Assembly (NCBI GenBank): GCA_030844895.1
Contig: CM061224.1
Location: 75,090,567-75,154,566 of the forward strand
Direction: 5' to 3'
DNA: 64,000 bases
Source: Ambrosia x helenae
Lineage: Eukaryota; Streptophyta; Magnoliopsida; Asterales; Asteraceae
A program made the position numbers and the translations under genes. The notes under the pieces were generated by a model, which made no database searches, was not told where the DNA came from, and was given only the letters and a program-made list of their open reading frames with translations. Below are positions 20,764 to 33,422 of the stretch, piece by piece. How positions within the stretch are numbered: position 1 is the stretch's first letter; each line of letters opens with the position of its first letter.

Positions 20764-23377
20764 GGAGCTTCAGCTGGCCCTGTGAGCAGTCTTTGGATTG
20801 TTGACAGTGGAGCTTCTGGTCACATAACAGGGGACTTATCGCTACTGTTTGACATCAGAAATATCAATGGCGGATACGTAGCGTTTGCTGGGAATAAAGG
20901 AGGATACATTACTATGGAGGGTAGTGTGAGTAATGGTATCGTGAGTTTTGAGAAAATTTCGCACGTGAAGCAAATTGATTATAATCTGCTCAGTGTCAGC
21001 CAGATCTGTGATAAGCAGTTTTCGGTATTCTTTGATGACAAATCTTGCTATATTCTCAAGCCAGGATTCGTACTTCCAAAAGAGTGGGTAATGCTTAAAG
21101 CACCGAGAGTGAACAATCTGTACATTCTCGACATGTCAAAAGCTATGGCTACACAAGGCCAAGTCACGTGTTTCCTCTCCAAGGCTACTGAAAAAGAATC
21201 AATCATGTGGCATAGGAGGATGGGACACATTTACCTTAGAAAAATGAATCATTTGGTGAAGAATGAACTTGTCGAAGGCGTGAATGTTAAACATTCCCAT
21301 TTGAATGACAAGTGTGTGAGTTGCAAGAAAGGAAAGCAGCACAAGCAATCCCATAAACCAAAGAAAGTCAATTCAGTTGAACTACCACTTGAGCGTTTGC
21401 ACATGGACCTGTTCGGACCGGTCAAGCGTAAAAGTCATGCTGGTGAATTGTACTGTCTTGTGGTTACAGACGACGATTCCAGATTTTCATGGGTTATGTG
21501 CTTGCATCATAAGAGCGACACGTTTAATAATCTAAAGGTTCTGTTCACTCGACTAGAAAATATCTATGGTCTGAAGATCAAGAGAATTAGGAGTGATAAT
21601 GGGACGGAGTTCAAGAACGCACAGATGGATGCTCTTTGTGAAGACAAAGGAATTCATTATGAATACAGTGCTCCGTATATCCCTCAACAGAACGGTGTCG
21701 CAGAACGCAAAAACAGGACTCTAATTGAAGCGGGTAGGACAATGCTTGCGGATTCCAACCTTCCAGTAATGTTTTGGAATGAAGCAATTTACGCAGCTTG
21801 TTATACTCTCAATCGTGTTTTAACGGTGAAGAAGTTTGGTAAAACTTCTTATGAGTTGTTGAATCGACGAAAGCAATTTACGCAGCTTGTTATACTCTCA
21901 ATGCTTAATCCATCTGACAAGTTCGCACCAAAAGCTGAAGAAGGATTCTTTGTTGGATATGCAACCCCGCTCAAACGGGTATTCAACAAACGAAATCGTC
22001 AGGTCGATGAGTGGGCTAACGTTGAAGTTCAGCGGTATACTCAGAATGTACAGGGTAGCGGTCCAGACTGGATGTTTGATTACAAAGACTTCTTTGAATC
22101 ATTCAATCTAGATAGCTTGGTTGAAGAGGCTGTATTACGATTATATTACGAGTGTGAAAACGCAGTGACATCACCGTTGGTGCGTCCGATCACCGTAAAC
22201 CCCCAAACAACTTCTAATGATACCAACGCTCCTGCAGCCGAAGAAGTGTTCCAGGAAGCTTCCACAACTCTCAATTCATCGGAATCTGAAGATGACGATG
22301 ATGTTACAAGTGAAGCTGTTCCAGATATTGCTACAGAGACACCTCCAGTGAACCTAAATCCAAATGGTGCTTCATCATCCAACTTGGGTAATGATCTGGA
22401 TTCGACAGAGAATTTGACTACTCAAACGGGAGTGCAAGTACCTGATTATCCGGAATCTCGGATACATCGGATTCACCCGCTCGAGCAAGTTATTGGTGAT
22501 CCTGGTAGCAGTATGATGACGAGAGGTCAACTGAGGAATGCTAACTCACAAGAAAACCTTGGCGCTCTTGCTTTATATGCCAAAATTCAAAAATCAGGTT
22601 TTCAAAATGACTGGTCGTTTGCTTGTTATGTTTCGCAGGTTGAGCCGCGGACATACAAGGATGCTCTTTTGGATGACGCTTGGGTAGAGGCAATGCAAGA
22701 GGAGTTATTGCAGTTTCAGAAACTTAGAGTGTGGACGCTGACAGATTTACCTCCAGGACGGAAAAAGATAGGAACTAAATGGGCGTTTAAATGTAAGAAG
22801 GATGACAGAGGAGTAATTGTTAGGAACAAAGCTCGATTGGTCGTACAAGGCTTTCATCAAGTGGAAGGAATTGATTACAACGAGATTTATGCACCGGTTG
22901 CACGTTTAGAAGCTATCCGCATGTTTCTGGCGTTTGCATCTTATAAGAAATTCAAGGTGTATCAAATGGACGTTAAAAGCGCGTTTCTTTATGGTGTGGT
23001 CAAGGAGGAAGTTTACGTAGGTCAACCACCAGGCTTTGAGGATCCTATTCACCGGGATAAGGTCTACGTTCTAAACAAAGCTTTCTATGGGTTGCACCAG
23101 GCTCCAAGACAATGGTATGAGGAGCTGAGCACGTATCTTCTATCCAAAGGATTTAAACGAGGTTTGGTAGATTGCACATTGTTTACAAAACGAACAGGAG
23201 ATGACTTGCTTCTAGTGCAAATTTATGTTGATGACATTATTTTTGGTTATACTAATGAACTTTTATGCAGAGAATTTGAAAAAGTTATGCAGGAAAAGTT
23301 CGAAATGAGTGCGATGGGAGAGATGCAGTTTTTCCTAGGCTTGCAGGTGGATCAAAGACCAACGGGGATCTTTATTC
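20764..23377 (+). pseudogene. pol: Copia pol of the outer element, truncated in RT and fused to Gypsy sequence
   Basis: Opens with GASAGPVSSLW just after an acceptor-like tgatatgtgtag; unlike the inner element it is not in frame with gag. Protease motif DSGASGHITG, pre-integrase MWHRRMGH, integrase HMDLFGPV / RSDNGTEF / GVAERKN and RT YVDDIIFG are all readable. Near 21871-21902 the integrase tail is replaced by a copy of 32 bases found at 21782-21813, so the conserved LEYLEPFGAPC stretch of the inner copy is missing although the frame stays open. After LQVDQRPTGIFI the sequence switches at 23377 to Gypsy protease, still in frame. RNase H is absent, so the element is dead. Confidence 0.93.
21871..21902 (+). 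repeat. 32-bp templated duplication inside the outer Copia integrase
   Basis: The 32 bases beginning aagcaatttacgcagc occur at 21782-21813, where they encode the normal integrase segment EAIYAACYTLN, and again here in another frame, where they replace native sequence. This looks like repair that copied nearby DNA. Confidence 0.92.
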
Positions 23378-26250
23378 TTAGTATCGATCTTTTGCCGATC
23401 GAATTGGGAAGTTTCGACATTGTGGTTGGTATGGACTGGTTGTCGAAGAACTCCGCAGAGGTCATCTGTTTCGCGAAAGTGGTTCGAGTTCCGTTGCGCA
23501 ATGAAGAGGTTTTGTCCATACAGGGGGAGCGCAGGAAGACCCCGTTGTGATTGGTGTCTTGCATGAAGGCTCAGAAGTGCTTACGAAAAGGTCATTTTGC
23601 TTTCTTAGCACTTGTGCATGAGAAGAAGCCAGAGGTGAACCGGATCGAAGACATCCCTATCATGAGGGATTTTCCAGAAGTCTTTCCCGAAGTTCAGCCA
23701 GGATTGCCACCCGCAAGGCAAGTCGAGTTTCGTGTTGATCTCATTCACGAAGCTGCTCCCGTAACCTGTTCACCTTACCGCTTGGCTCCATATGAGATGC
23801 AAGAGCTATCCACCCAGTTGCAGGAGTCGCTTGACAAGGGCATCCGACCAAGCTCGTCACCTTGGGGAGCTCCAGTTCTGTTCGTCAAGAAGAAGGATGG
23901 ATCGTTTCGCATGTGCATCGACTACAGAGTGTTGAACAAGCTTACGGTGAAGAACCGTTACCCTCTTCCTCGAATAGATGATCTGTTCGATCAGTTGCAG
24001 GGCTCCAGTTTCTACTCGAAGATTGATCTGAGGCCAGGCTATCACCAGTTATGTGTTCACGAAGAGGACATACCCAAGACTGCTTTCAGGACACGGTATG
24101 GCCATTTCGACTTTCTGGTTATGCCTTTCAGTTTGACGAACGCACCAGATGTGTTCTTGGATCTGATAAACATGGTGTGTAAATCGTACCTCGACAAGTT
24201 CGTGATAGAATTCATTGACAACATACTGATTTACTCAAGGAGGAAAAACTGTATGCCAAGTTGTCCAAATGCGAATTTTGGATTCGTGAAGTCCATTTCC
24301 TCGGTCATGTGGTGAATGAGAAAGGCATACATGTGGATCCAGCCAAGGTAGAGTCGATCAAAGACTGGCCTAGACCCAGTACCCCAACAAAAGTTCGACA
24401 ATTTCTAGGATTTGCTGGCTACTATCGGTGATTTATCGAGAACTTTTTCAAAGATAGCCCAGTCCCTGATAGTCTTAACTCAGAAAGACAAGAAATTCGA
24501 ATGGGGAGATCCACAGGAATCCGCTTTTCAGCTCTTGAAGCTCAAGTTATGCAACGCACCTATTCTCTCACTGCCAGAGGGAACGGAAGATTTTGTGGTC
24601 TATGGCAATGCATCTCACCAAGGTCTCGGTTGTGTCTTGATGCAGATGATTTGAACATGCGTCAGAGACGATGGGTTGAGCTACTCAATGACTATGACTG
24701 TGAGGTTAAGTACCATCCAGGGAAGGAAAATGTTGTAGCAGACGCATTAAGGCGAAAAGAACGAGCCAACATGCTACGTGTTCGTGCGTTAGGCACGACC
24801 ATTGAAACCGATCTCACTATTCGTATCCGTCAGGCTCAGCAGGAAGCTCTTAAGGATAGTAATATTGGACATGAAGCTCTATACAGTCAGGCTAGTCAGC
24901 TAGAGACGAGGCCTGATGGGCAAAGTATTTCTTGAATAGAATATGGGTTCCTTTGTATGGAGGTTTGCGTGATTTGGTTCTTGATGAAGCACATAAGTCC
25001 AAGTACTCAATACACCCTAGTGTAGATAAGATGTATAAGGACCTCAAGCAGTTTTATTGGTGGCCTAACATCAAGGGTTGCATTGCGACCTATGTCAAAC
25101 GTTGCCTAACGTGTTCAAAGGTCAAGGCAGAGTACTAGAAGCCATCAGGAATGCTTCACCAGCCAGAGATTCCTGTTTGGAAATAGGAACAAATCTTCAT
25201 GGATTTCATCACCAAGTTTCCAAGAATATCTAGTAGTCATGATGCGATTTGGGTGATTGTTGATCGTTTAACAAAGTCTGCACATTTCTTGCCGATCAAG
25301 GAAACAGACAAAACGGAGAAATTATCCCGATTATACATCAATGAGATTATATCAAGGAATGGTGTGCCTACTTCCATAATCTCTGATCGAGATAGTCGCT
25401 TCACTTCGAGGTTTTGGCAATCATTGTAGGAAGCTCTTGGTTCCCGATTAGACATGAGCACCGCTTACCATCCTCAGACAGATGGGCAGAGTGAAAGGAC
25501 CATCCAGACGCTGAAGGACATGCTCCGCGCATGTGTAATTGACTTTGGGGAAAATTGGGATACGCATTTGCCATTGTTCGAATTTTCCTACAATAACAGT
25601 TACCACACCAGCATCAAAGTTGCCCCTTTCAAAGTGGTGTACGGACGCAAATGTCGATCGCCCGTGTGCTAGGCCAAAGTAGGGGATAAGCATTTAACAG
25701 GTCCCGAACTCATCCATGAGACAACTGACAAGATCTTCCAGATCAGGGACAAATTGAAAGCCGCTAGAGACAGACAGAAGAGTTATGCGGACAAAAGGCG
25801 CAAGCCCTTAGAGTTTCAAGTGGGTGACAGAGTTTTGCTCAAAGTATCTCCATGGAAAGGGGTTCCCAAGTTTGGCAAACATGGGAAGCTCAATCCCAGA
25901 TACATAGGTCCATATGAGATCCTTGCACGAATTGGGTGGCTACATACAAACTCAAGCTACCCCAAGAACTCAGTGGTGTCTACGACACGTTCCATGTCTC
26001 GAACCTCAGGAAGTGTCTTGCTGATGAGTCATTGGTTATCCCTCCAGAGGAAATCCACATAGACAAACAACTTCACTTCATAGAGGAGCCACTCGAGATA
26101 ACCGATTGGAAGGTTCAGAAACTCCGTCGCAGTTAGGTCAAGTTGGTTAAAGTACATTGGAATTCCAAATATGGAACCGAATTTACATGAGAGCGTGAGG
26201 ATCAGATGAAACGCAAGTACGCACATATCTTTCAGGAGACCACCGGTTCA
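23378..26250 (+). pseudogene. pol: Gypsy (chromovirus) pol remnant, heavily decayed
   Basis: Starts inside the protease (LGSFDIVVGMDWLS) and follows the Gypsy order: RT (YRVLNKLTVKNRYPLPRIDD, then FIDNILIYS where the intact copy at 49238-53083 has FIDDILIYS), RNase H, integrase (HKSKYSIHP..., CLTCSKVK, DRDSRFTS, HPQTDGQSER) and the start of a chromodomain-like tail (VKVHWNSKYG). Damage: about 60 bases lost near 24242 with a frameshift, stop at 24429, YCDAS changed to YGNAS in RNase H, a large RNase H deletion near 24650, and stops near 25136, 25186, 25426 and 25669. gag and the protease N terminus are absent. It is related to, but diverged from, the intact Gypsy element. Confidence 0.92.
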
Positions 26251-26290
26251 GATGACCAACACCGAAAATTTCGCGGACGAAATTCCTCTA

Positions 26291-26302
26291 ACATGGGGAG
26301 AA
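26291..26302 (+). promoter_or_regulatory. Polypurine tract of the decayed Gypsy element
   Basis: acatggggagaa directly precedes the LTR start tgtgacacccg. The intact Gypsy element has an equivalent acgtggggatga in the same place. Confidence 0.8.
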
Positions 26303-28821
26303 TGTGACACCCGTCGAAATCACAGGTCATATCCGTATACTTAGCTACATGTTTACAGTGTGCATAGCATTACATGTTACCATTTGCATCATAGTTGGGC
26401 TATACAGGGTTCCAATGGCTCACATGTTCCCAAGACAAGGGAAGTGTGCAATGTTTTGGACATTATCTAAACCAAATAGGACACACTCACACCTTTATAT
26501 ATACACATGTATATGCGGCTGCATACATGCATAACCATAGGGTGAGGAACTGACAAATACCACTCACACACACACACAAACATACGATCGCATACATACA
26601 CACACATACCTTCTCATTTCCTTATCACCATGCTTATCTAGAGACACTTAAACCCATTCTTAATACCATTATGGAACAAGTTTTTTCCCATCAACAATTC
26701 CCATAACATTTGACCCTCCATGATTGCCCACAATCATCCAAAGTTTTCGGCTAGAGAATTCTCAAGACAAACTACACTTGCTTCAAGGTCAACCTCTTGC
26801 GTTAGAAGGGCACAACATAAAACACTTGGACATGATTTCTTTGTCAAACTTACCACAAATAAGGTACCCCTTCCCCATGTATTAGTGGCCGAAAGCACCC
26901 CCTTACACAATTCAACAAAGCTTCGAAGTCAACATATTTCCCTAGCAAGCCTTTCACCTTTGCATTCCATGAAAGCAAGGTTTTGACCTTCCATTTTTGT
27001 GAGCCAATGACACTTGATCATCACCACCACACGACTATATAAGGAGGCGCAAGAGCTCATGTAGATCACACCACAACACCATATGTTGCACTAACACTTG
27101 AAAACCACTCACTTCCTTCTTGTAACCATTCAGTCGAAGGACAAGGCACCCAAGAAGCTTGTATCGATTGATTCATACCACCACTAGGGAGTTCCGAGTC
27201 TTTATCTAGCATCTAGGAGCTTTCTTGTGAGGAGTTAGCTTATTATTTTCTTGTATTCTCGGCTGTACACTTGAGGTATAATATCTGACCCTTCATCCTC
27301 ATTTATACATCATTCGACTACATGTAGAGATCACCCGAGGCACATACACACTCTCACACCACAATAAGAATGAGTTTTTCAAGATTAACTAACTTAACTA
27401 CTTAAGGTTTATGTTAAAGGTTCAATACTATAGCTTATACATACCCACCCCACATATATGCGATTACATACACATTAAAAATCGTATATGGACATTCACA
27501 TACCCCACACATACATGAGATAGTATGCGTGAGAGTACGGGGTCGAGGCCGGCCCAAGCCAAGCCAAGCCAAGCCAAACATGTTTAGTTTTGTAACTTAT
27601 ATAAAATCTTACTTTGTAAAACATGTGTTAGAGACACTACAAACGTGTATTAACAAGCTTAACACAAGAGTTTTCTCATAAATCTATGATAAACACTAAC
27701 ATGTGTGTATATTCAAGGACAACACATCCAAAAATGTCATTTTTATACAAAACTGTTAAAGGATATGTCCATATCCCACCCTAGACTTGCATAACTGAGA
27801 CATAAGTAACACTCGGTAATATTTAGTAAGTCAAGGCATTTGTTTTACCCAAAAATAGAGTAAAACATCGTCGCATTAACAACAAAATGAACATTTCTGA
27901 CACATACAGTGTGTGACACACGTGGATAGTGGTATAGAAGCCTCTAGTCCGTGGGCGTCCCAGTCGGGTGAACAGTTGCATGGTAGTTAGAACAAAACAT
28001 TGACTTAAGGTGCCTTTAAATGAACTTAGGGCATCCCAGATCAGACACACAGTGCCGGATTCAGTTTAGTCTAGCATCCGGATACCAAGTGAGTATTCAC
28101 TGCCCCTTTTTACAGTTTTTACATTTTTTCGGGGGAAAAACATGCGTATAGTTTTTAGTTACAATACATGACTATTATGTGAACATGAGACATCACATTT
28201 TAGGATCCATTAAGTCCCCGTATCATACATCATACCATAACCATTAGCTATGGACTTAGCCATGAAACACCGGGATAGATCTATTGGGTTGACACCCCCA
28301 CTTTTGGTCAGTCGCTCTGACCGGATGTCAGATATCAAAAGAGTGCTTGTATTTCACATTATTTCATTGTCTTTAGTGTACAATGGGCGAGGCACAAAAT
28401 GTCAAGGTTTGGTTATGGGCTCATGTCATATCACATATTCAATATTGCCCTAGCTAGGCATTGATTTAGTCGGTTTTGGATTACATTTCCACAATATAGA
28501 AAACCCGTGAACTCACCAACTTTATGTTGACCCATATTTCCTTTAATGCATGTTTTTCAGGAAATTCGCATGGATAATGGAAATTGCGGGGGTCGCGTGC
28601 GAGCATTTGTGGGATACCTTCTTTTGGACCGTTGTGTTGTTTTTCTAATACTAGACATTTACATACAATGGTTGTGATTTTTAAACAATTGACTCTATGT
28701 TGAACAAATCTGGTTGTTTAATGAAAGTTCCCACTTTATTTTAATCAATGCTTGTGTGACCTTTGTGCTTGGAAATCTTTCGAAGTCGCACCTCGCGTTT
28801 CTGCCTAGGCGGGGTGTGATA
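26303..28821 (+). repeat. 3' LTR of the decayed Gypsy element, about 2.5 kb
   Basis: Begins tgtgacaccc after the PPT and ends ggggtgtgata; the intact Gypsy LTR runs tgtgacacc...gggtgtgaca. TATA sequence ctatataagg at 27035-27044. It shares an ordered motif set with the other Gypsy-type LTRs here: donor-like aagtgagt (28088), C-rich run, ttcggggg, atagatctattggg (28275-28288), actcaccaac, and acceptor-like tttttcag (28560). A CA-rich microsatellite lies near 26560-26605 and a short caagc repeat near 27555-27580. The right edge is inferred from the end motif only. Confidence 0.8.
28089..28560 (+). promoter_or_regulatory. Conserved donor-to-acceptor-like module in the Gypsy LTR (472 nt)
   Basis: GTGAGT at 28089 and tgcatgtttttcag ending at 28560 bound a segment of the same length and motif order as in three other LTR families in this window. 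It may be an intron in the transcribed leader; splicing is not shown. Confidence 0.55.
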
Positions 28822-30584
28822 GAAAAATGGTTTTAAAAAGGTTTTGGGTTTGATACAATACAAGGATAAAATAGTATAGATAGCGGATATGCACATCTCG
28901 GGACCCTCCATATAAGTAGTTAAATTTATTATTAAAATCAATATTTAAGATTAATTATTTGTGAGGAGGACGAGAGTGAGCTTGAAGTGTTGACTCCTTG
29001 ATAGAGAAACGGGGCCACTACTGAGTAGTATGCTAAACCTCCCAATGCGCGTCCGCACGAAGGTCATCCGACTGAGCACTGCATGTAGAAGGCTTCCCAA
29101 ACCGCGGTCAAGTCTCTGGTTCTCAGACTCATCTTCTTCTTGTAGTGGAGGATTCACTTCCGACCTGGAACATCGTACACCTCCCTTAGCTCTTGATTTC
29201 CTTGCCGAAGGATCTCTTCTTATAGTCAGTCCCAACGACATCGTATCCCCTAAGTAGGTTTACGAACATGAACACCGAAGGATCTCTTTTACAGTCAGCT
29301 CAGGCAACATGTATCCCAATGGTTAACGGATTTGTACTAGCGTGACCTAGATATAGAACTCTTGTTTTATTTTTCTTTAAAAAGTGACACTTTAATATAT
29401 AGTGATCAATTAAATATAAAGTTGGTTTAATGATTGATGACTTAATAAACCCAACCCATAACCTCACGAGCTGAATGAAACCCTTGACAAAGGTGGAACA
29501 TAATCTTAAAGGTGTATAATCCAAAGATCATTCAATCATCTGGTAAGTACCAGAAATGTGTCACTCAGATCTGGTCCACTTCAGAAGCCACTGCTTAGAA
29601 CCCGGTTTGGATATTAGAAGCCCGAAGGATATGTCTCACTACCGGTTTCCTCGCCTTAGATCTAGCTCAGGACTACCAGAAGTTGATTAAACCTCTAGTT
29701 AGTTAATTAATCAAGTTAGGGTTGATTTTAAGTTATTAAGTTAATCATCATCTGAACCTGTCATAAGATAAACCAACAAGAATTAGAAAGAATATAACAC
29801 AACAAATAACTGAAAATAAACTACTACTAATAATAATAAATGTCAACAAATCGAAGCAGGTTCGGGAATAATAGAAGGATACAACCATAAGAATGATCAA
29901 CACATGAACATAGCTGCTCATAGACAAGCCTTCCATCTCCTAGTGCTATGTATCTAGTATCATCCTCACGACCCTCGATGTTTATTGCATATGCTACTCT
30001 ACGATCCCATGCTTGACCAAGTTGATAAAGGTAGGACGAGGCGTAACCTTGGTGGGTGAGTTGGGATGGCCCTAGGGCCTCCCACTAGACCGCAAGCTCT
30101 CTGCAAGAAGCCTGGAAGTCGACCCAAGATGGCTTAAGACTTGAAGGAAGTGGATAGGATGTGACCTCTCTGGGATGTCTCAAATGGTGGAGTCAAGCTT
30201 GCTATTTATAGACCTGCCAGGGCTAGCACGGTCGTGCTTTAAGTGGTGGCACGGTCGCGCCATAACCCCATGTACGTTCTGTTGGCTACGGTCCTTCTTT
30301 TCCGTCCTTTTTGTCTTAAGCACGGGCGTGCCATGTGTCTTCAGCAAGTTTTCTTATTCCTCAAGTTGGCTGCGTTGTCTTTTAGCATGCAGGTCTCCGT
30401 GCAAGTGTGCATGGGCGTGTTGGGTCTATCCCGGGCTGGTTTTATCACTGTTTAATTCCCGGGAGGGCCTTCGAACATACAGGGAACATGCTACCAGTCT
30501 CGTATCCTCAGGAATCTCCAGTTTTTGCCTGAAAATATCATGTTTTCGGCTTGGAGCTCCAGTTTCCCGAGAAACACAAATCCA
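28822..30584 (-). repeat. Remnant, probably part of a minus-strand LTR with palindromes and a TATA box
   Basis: No gene recognised. On the minus strand ctataaatagc (30201-30211) is a good TATA sequence. Upstream of it on that strand lie palindromes of one type: gcacggtcgtgc at 30226-30237, ggcacggtcgcgcc at 30248-30261 and gcacgggcgtgcc at 30320-30332. This resembles U3 regions of plant LTR elements. The unit is cut at 30584 by the Helitron. 28822-29950 shows no coding sequence or repeat I recognise. Confidence 0.45.
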
Positions 30585-30690
30585 TCTATATAATAAATGA
30601 ATAACCTCGGGTCGAATGGAGGCCTTAGAGAGGGCCTGTATGATCCAACTAGCTATATGGAGCTCCGAATCTATGACTATAAAAACCTCT
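30585..30690 (+). promoter_or_regulatory. Helitron 5' end with TATA-type promoter
   Basis: The terminal segment contains ctataaaaacc (30677-30687), followed by a pyrimidine-rich stretch like a plant transcript leader. The order recurs at 43441-43543 (gtataaaaacc), and part of it again inside this element at 31486-31540. Confidence 0.6.
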
Positions 30691-30898
30691 TTCTTTTATT
30701 TTTTTTTTTCATTCTCCATATCAAAACTCTCATACTACTCTTCAAATTCCTATTGATACTACTCCATATCAAAGCTCCGAATCTAATTCCTAACAAATCT
30801 TAGAGGCTTTCTTCTTCATCTTGCATCATTTCTTGATTATCCACAACCGATTAAAGGTAAACATCCATACTACTGTTCTAATGTTGATTATCCACACA

Positions 30899-31320
30899 TA
30901 TTCAATCGGATTGTGATAAACAGATTTGTAATATAGAAATATTCAATCGGAATTTTTTTTAAAAGAATATTTTCATTCATCAAAAATCATTTGAAGCGTA
31001 TTTTGATTCATTTGAAAGCATCTTTTTTAAAAGCATATTTTCATTCAGATTTGTGATAACCGGATTTGTGCTAAACACATTATCAATCGAATTGTTTTAA
31101 ACAGATTTGTAATATACCCATGTATTCAATCGGATTTTTATAAAAACATATTTTCATTCATTTGAAATCATTTGAAACCATATTTTTTAAAAGCATATTT
31201 TCATTCAGATTTGTGATAACCAGATTTGTGCTAAACACATATTCAATCGGATTGTGATAAACAGATTTGTAATATACCCACGCATTCAATCGTAAATTTT
31301 TTAAAAACATGTACTATTCA
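30899..31320 (+). repeat. Degenerate tandem repeats in the Helitron 5' part
   Basis: About three copies of a 160-185-bp unit. Each contains attcaatcgg, aaacagatttgtaatata and (twice) cattcagatttgtgataacc. No coding sequence is seen in 30690-33420 apart from the partial second promoter-like copy at 31486-31540; the B3 first exon was not found there. Confidence 0.75.
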
Positions 31321-32679
31321 ATCACTTACCCATGTAATATACAAATATTCAATCAAAATTTTTTAAAGGGATAATAAGGATTTTTTTCATTCGGATTTTT
31401 GTTAATTTTATTACTATTCAATCGGTTTTACTAACGCTATGTTTTAACATTTGAAAAACAAGATTTGATCCGAAGACAAATTCTAGGATCCAAGTAGGTA
31501 TATGGAGCTCCAGCTTTGTATCTATAAAAACCGTTTTGTTTATTTATTGTCTAAATCCTTTTCAAGAGTCTATCGATTCTGTTTATTTATTGCATTCGTT
31601 TGAATCTTTAGATTCTGTATATGACACAAGAAACCGGCTCTTAGTTTTTTTGAAGATGTTGTTTAACATTCAACAATCGGTCAAAAATATTTTTTAAACA
31701 TTAAACTATCGACAATTTTCTTATGTTAATTTTGATATTTGTTGAAGAGGTCGTTTCAATATTCGGACTCTGTAATTGAAACATGAAACCGACTTCTTAA
31801 ACATTCAATTGGATTTACTATTTGAAAACCAAAACAAAATGTAAAACAACATAAATAACATATATATCGAATGGATTTTGTTATTGTTTGTTATTATTTA
31901 AATCGGATTTAGTTATTGTTTAAAGAAGTGTCGTGAAATTCTGTAAGTACCAACCCAGCATATATCAAATCATACGTACATTCTATGTTTTGTTGTTTTA
32001 CATGTACATTAGTATTCAATCCTACATTCCATATTCGGAGCATAATATTAGACCAATTTTAATTTCACTAATTCTGAATTATTGTTATTTATTTACATTA
32101 ATAAAGTTGACCTAAATTAATGTCATTTAATCTAAATTTGAATCTTAATGATTGTTATCAATTTACATTAATAATATTTTGACCCAATTTAATCTTATTT
32201 ATTAATATCTTTTAATAATTGACCGAATTTATAGTAACATTAATACGAATTTAAGTTTACCATAATAAGTCTTATTTATTATATAGATGTTAGTTATATT
32301 ATGTTTGTAAAGTTTGTATAAAAAATAAATGAATTTTTCGGTAATCATTTAAACCTACTTACAAAAATATATGTCAGGATAAATGTAAGCATAAAGTTGA
32401 CAAACCTATCAACAATTACTTATGTATTTAAATTTGATTGAAATAAAGTTGACAATTACCTAATATATACACCATATGTAAATTAATGGTAAATTAAAGT
32501 TAAGTTTAGTCAACAATATATATCGTATTTAAATTAATAATAATAACATTATTAATTTCAATTAAAGATATTTAATAACCTTAAACACAATTTTGTTATA
32601 CATTGTTTATATAAATACAAAAAAATAACAAATTAAAACCATAATTACTATTAATATGAAATTGATTAAATTGATTAAA

Positions 32680-33365
32680 TTATACGAATTGATTAAATTA
32701 ATACGAGATTTTTTAGCCTCTAATTTCGTCTAATTGATTAAATTATACGAATGATAATATTGATTAAATTGATTTCATGTAATTGATCAAATTTATGGTT
32801 TACCATAATAAAGCGTATTAATTCTTTTGTATAAATGATTGATTATGAATAAATTTGACCCGAAATTTAGGATTACCATAATTGACTAAATTTAATGTTA
32901 TTTATTACGATTTTTTAATCTCATTAATTTATATTATTATTAATACGAAATTGATTAAATTGATTAAATTAATACGAATTTTTCTAATCTCTGTTGTCGT
33001 ATAATTGATTAAACTATACGAATGATAATATTGATTAAATTATAAATGATTAAATTGATTTCGTATAATTGATCAAATTTATGGTTTACCATAATAAAAC
33101 GTATTAATTTTTTTGTATGAATTATTGATTTATTATCAATCATTCTCGAATTTTAGGATTACCATAATTGACCGAATTTAATGTTATTTATTAAGATTTT
33201 TTAATCTCATTAATTTATATTACTATTAATACGAAATTGATTAAATTAATACGAGATTTTTTAATCTCTGATTTCATATAATTGATTAAATTATACAAAT
33301 GATAATATTGATTAAATTATAATTGATTAAATTGATTTCGTATAATTTATCAAATTTATGGTTAC
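32680..33365 (+). repeat. Tandem repeat of about 279 bp, roughly 2.4 copies
   Basis: The marker tggtttaccataataaa starts at about 32803 and again at about 33083, and a variant recurs near 33359. Between markers the order gattaccataattgac, aatttaatgttatttatta, cgaaattgattaaatt repeats. The sequence is very AT-rich and non-coding. Confidence 0.8.
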
Positions 33366-33422
33366 CATAATAGCTCTCATTTATTTTTATTTTTTTCTTA
33401 TTTAATTCTTATTACTATGCAG

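Larger units (their letters stand above)
185..23377 (+). mobile_element. Outer (older) Copia LTR retrotransposon, interrupted and 3'-truncated
   Basis: A plus-strand Copia element: LTR 185-701, primer binding site 705-717, gag from 1333, pol to 23377. It is split at 4679/20070 by a younger Copia element carrying a 5-bp duplication (cctat). Leaving out 4680-20069 and one cctat lets the gag frame run on across the break, which proves the nesting. Its 3' end is missing: pol changes abruptly at 23377 into Gypsy sequence, and no matching 3' LTR is seen. Three gag stops and a rearranged integrase make it non-functional. It is the same broad family as the inner element (parallel gag and pol order, similar LTR start) but clearly diverged. 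Confidence 0.9.

Noticed and set aside
26303..28821. LTR pair between the decayed and the intact Gypsy (one large element)
   Set aside because: The LTRs share short ordered motifs but differ in most of their sequence, so they belong to different families or old branches.
28951..29257. Overlapping open frames on both strands
   Set aside because: Both are under 100 codons, with no recognisable motif and no splice or start context.
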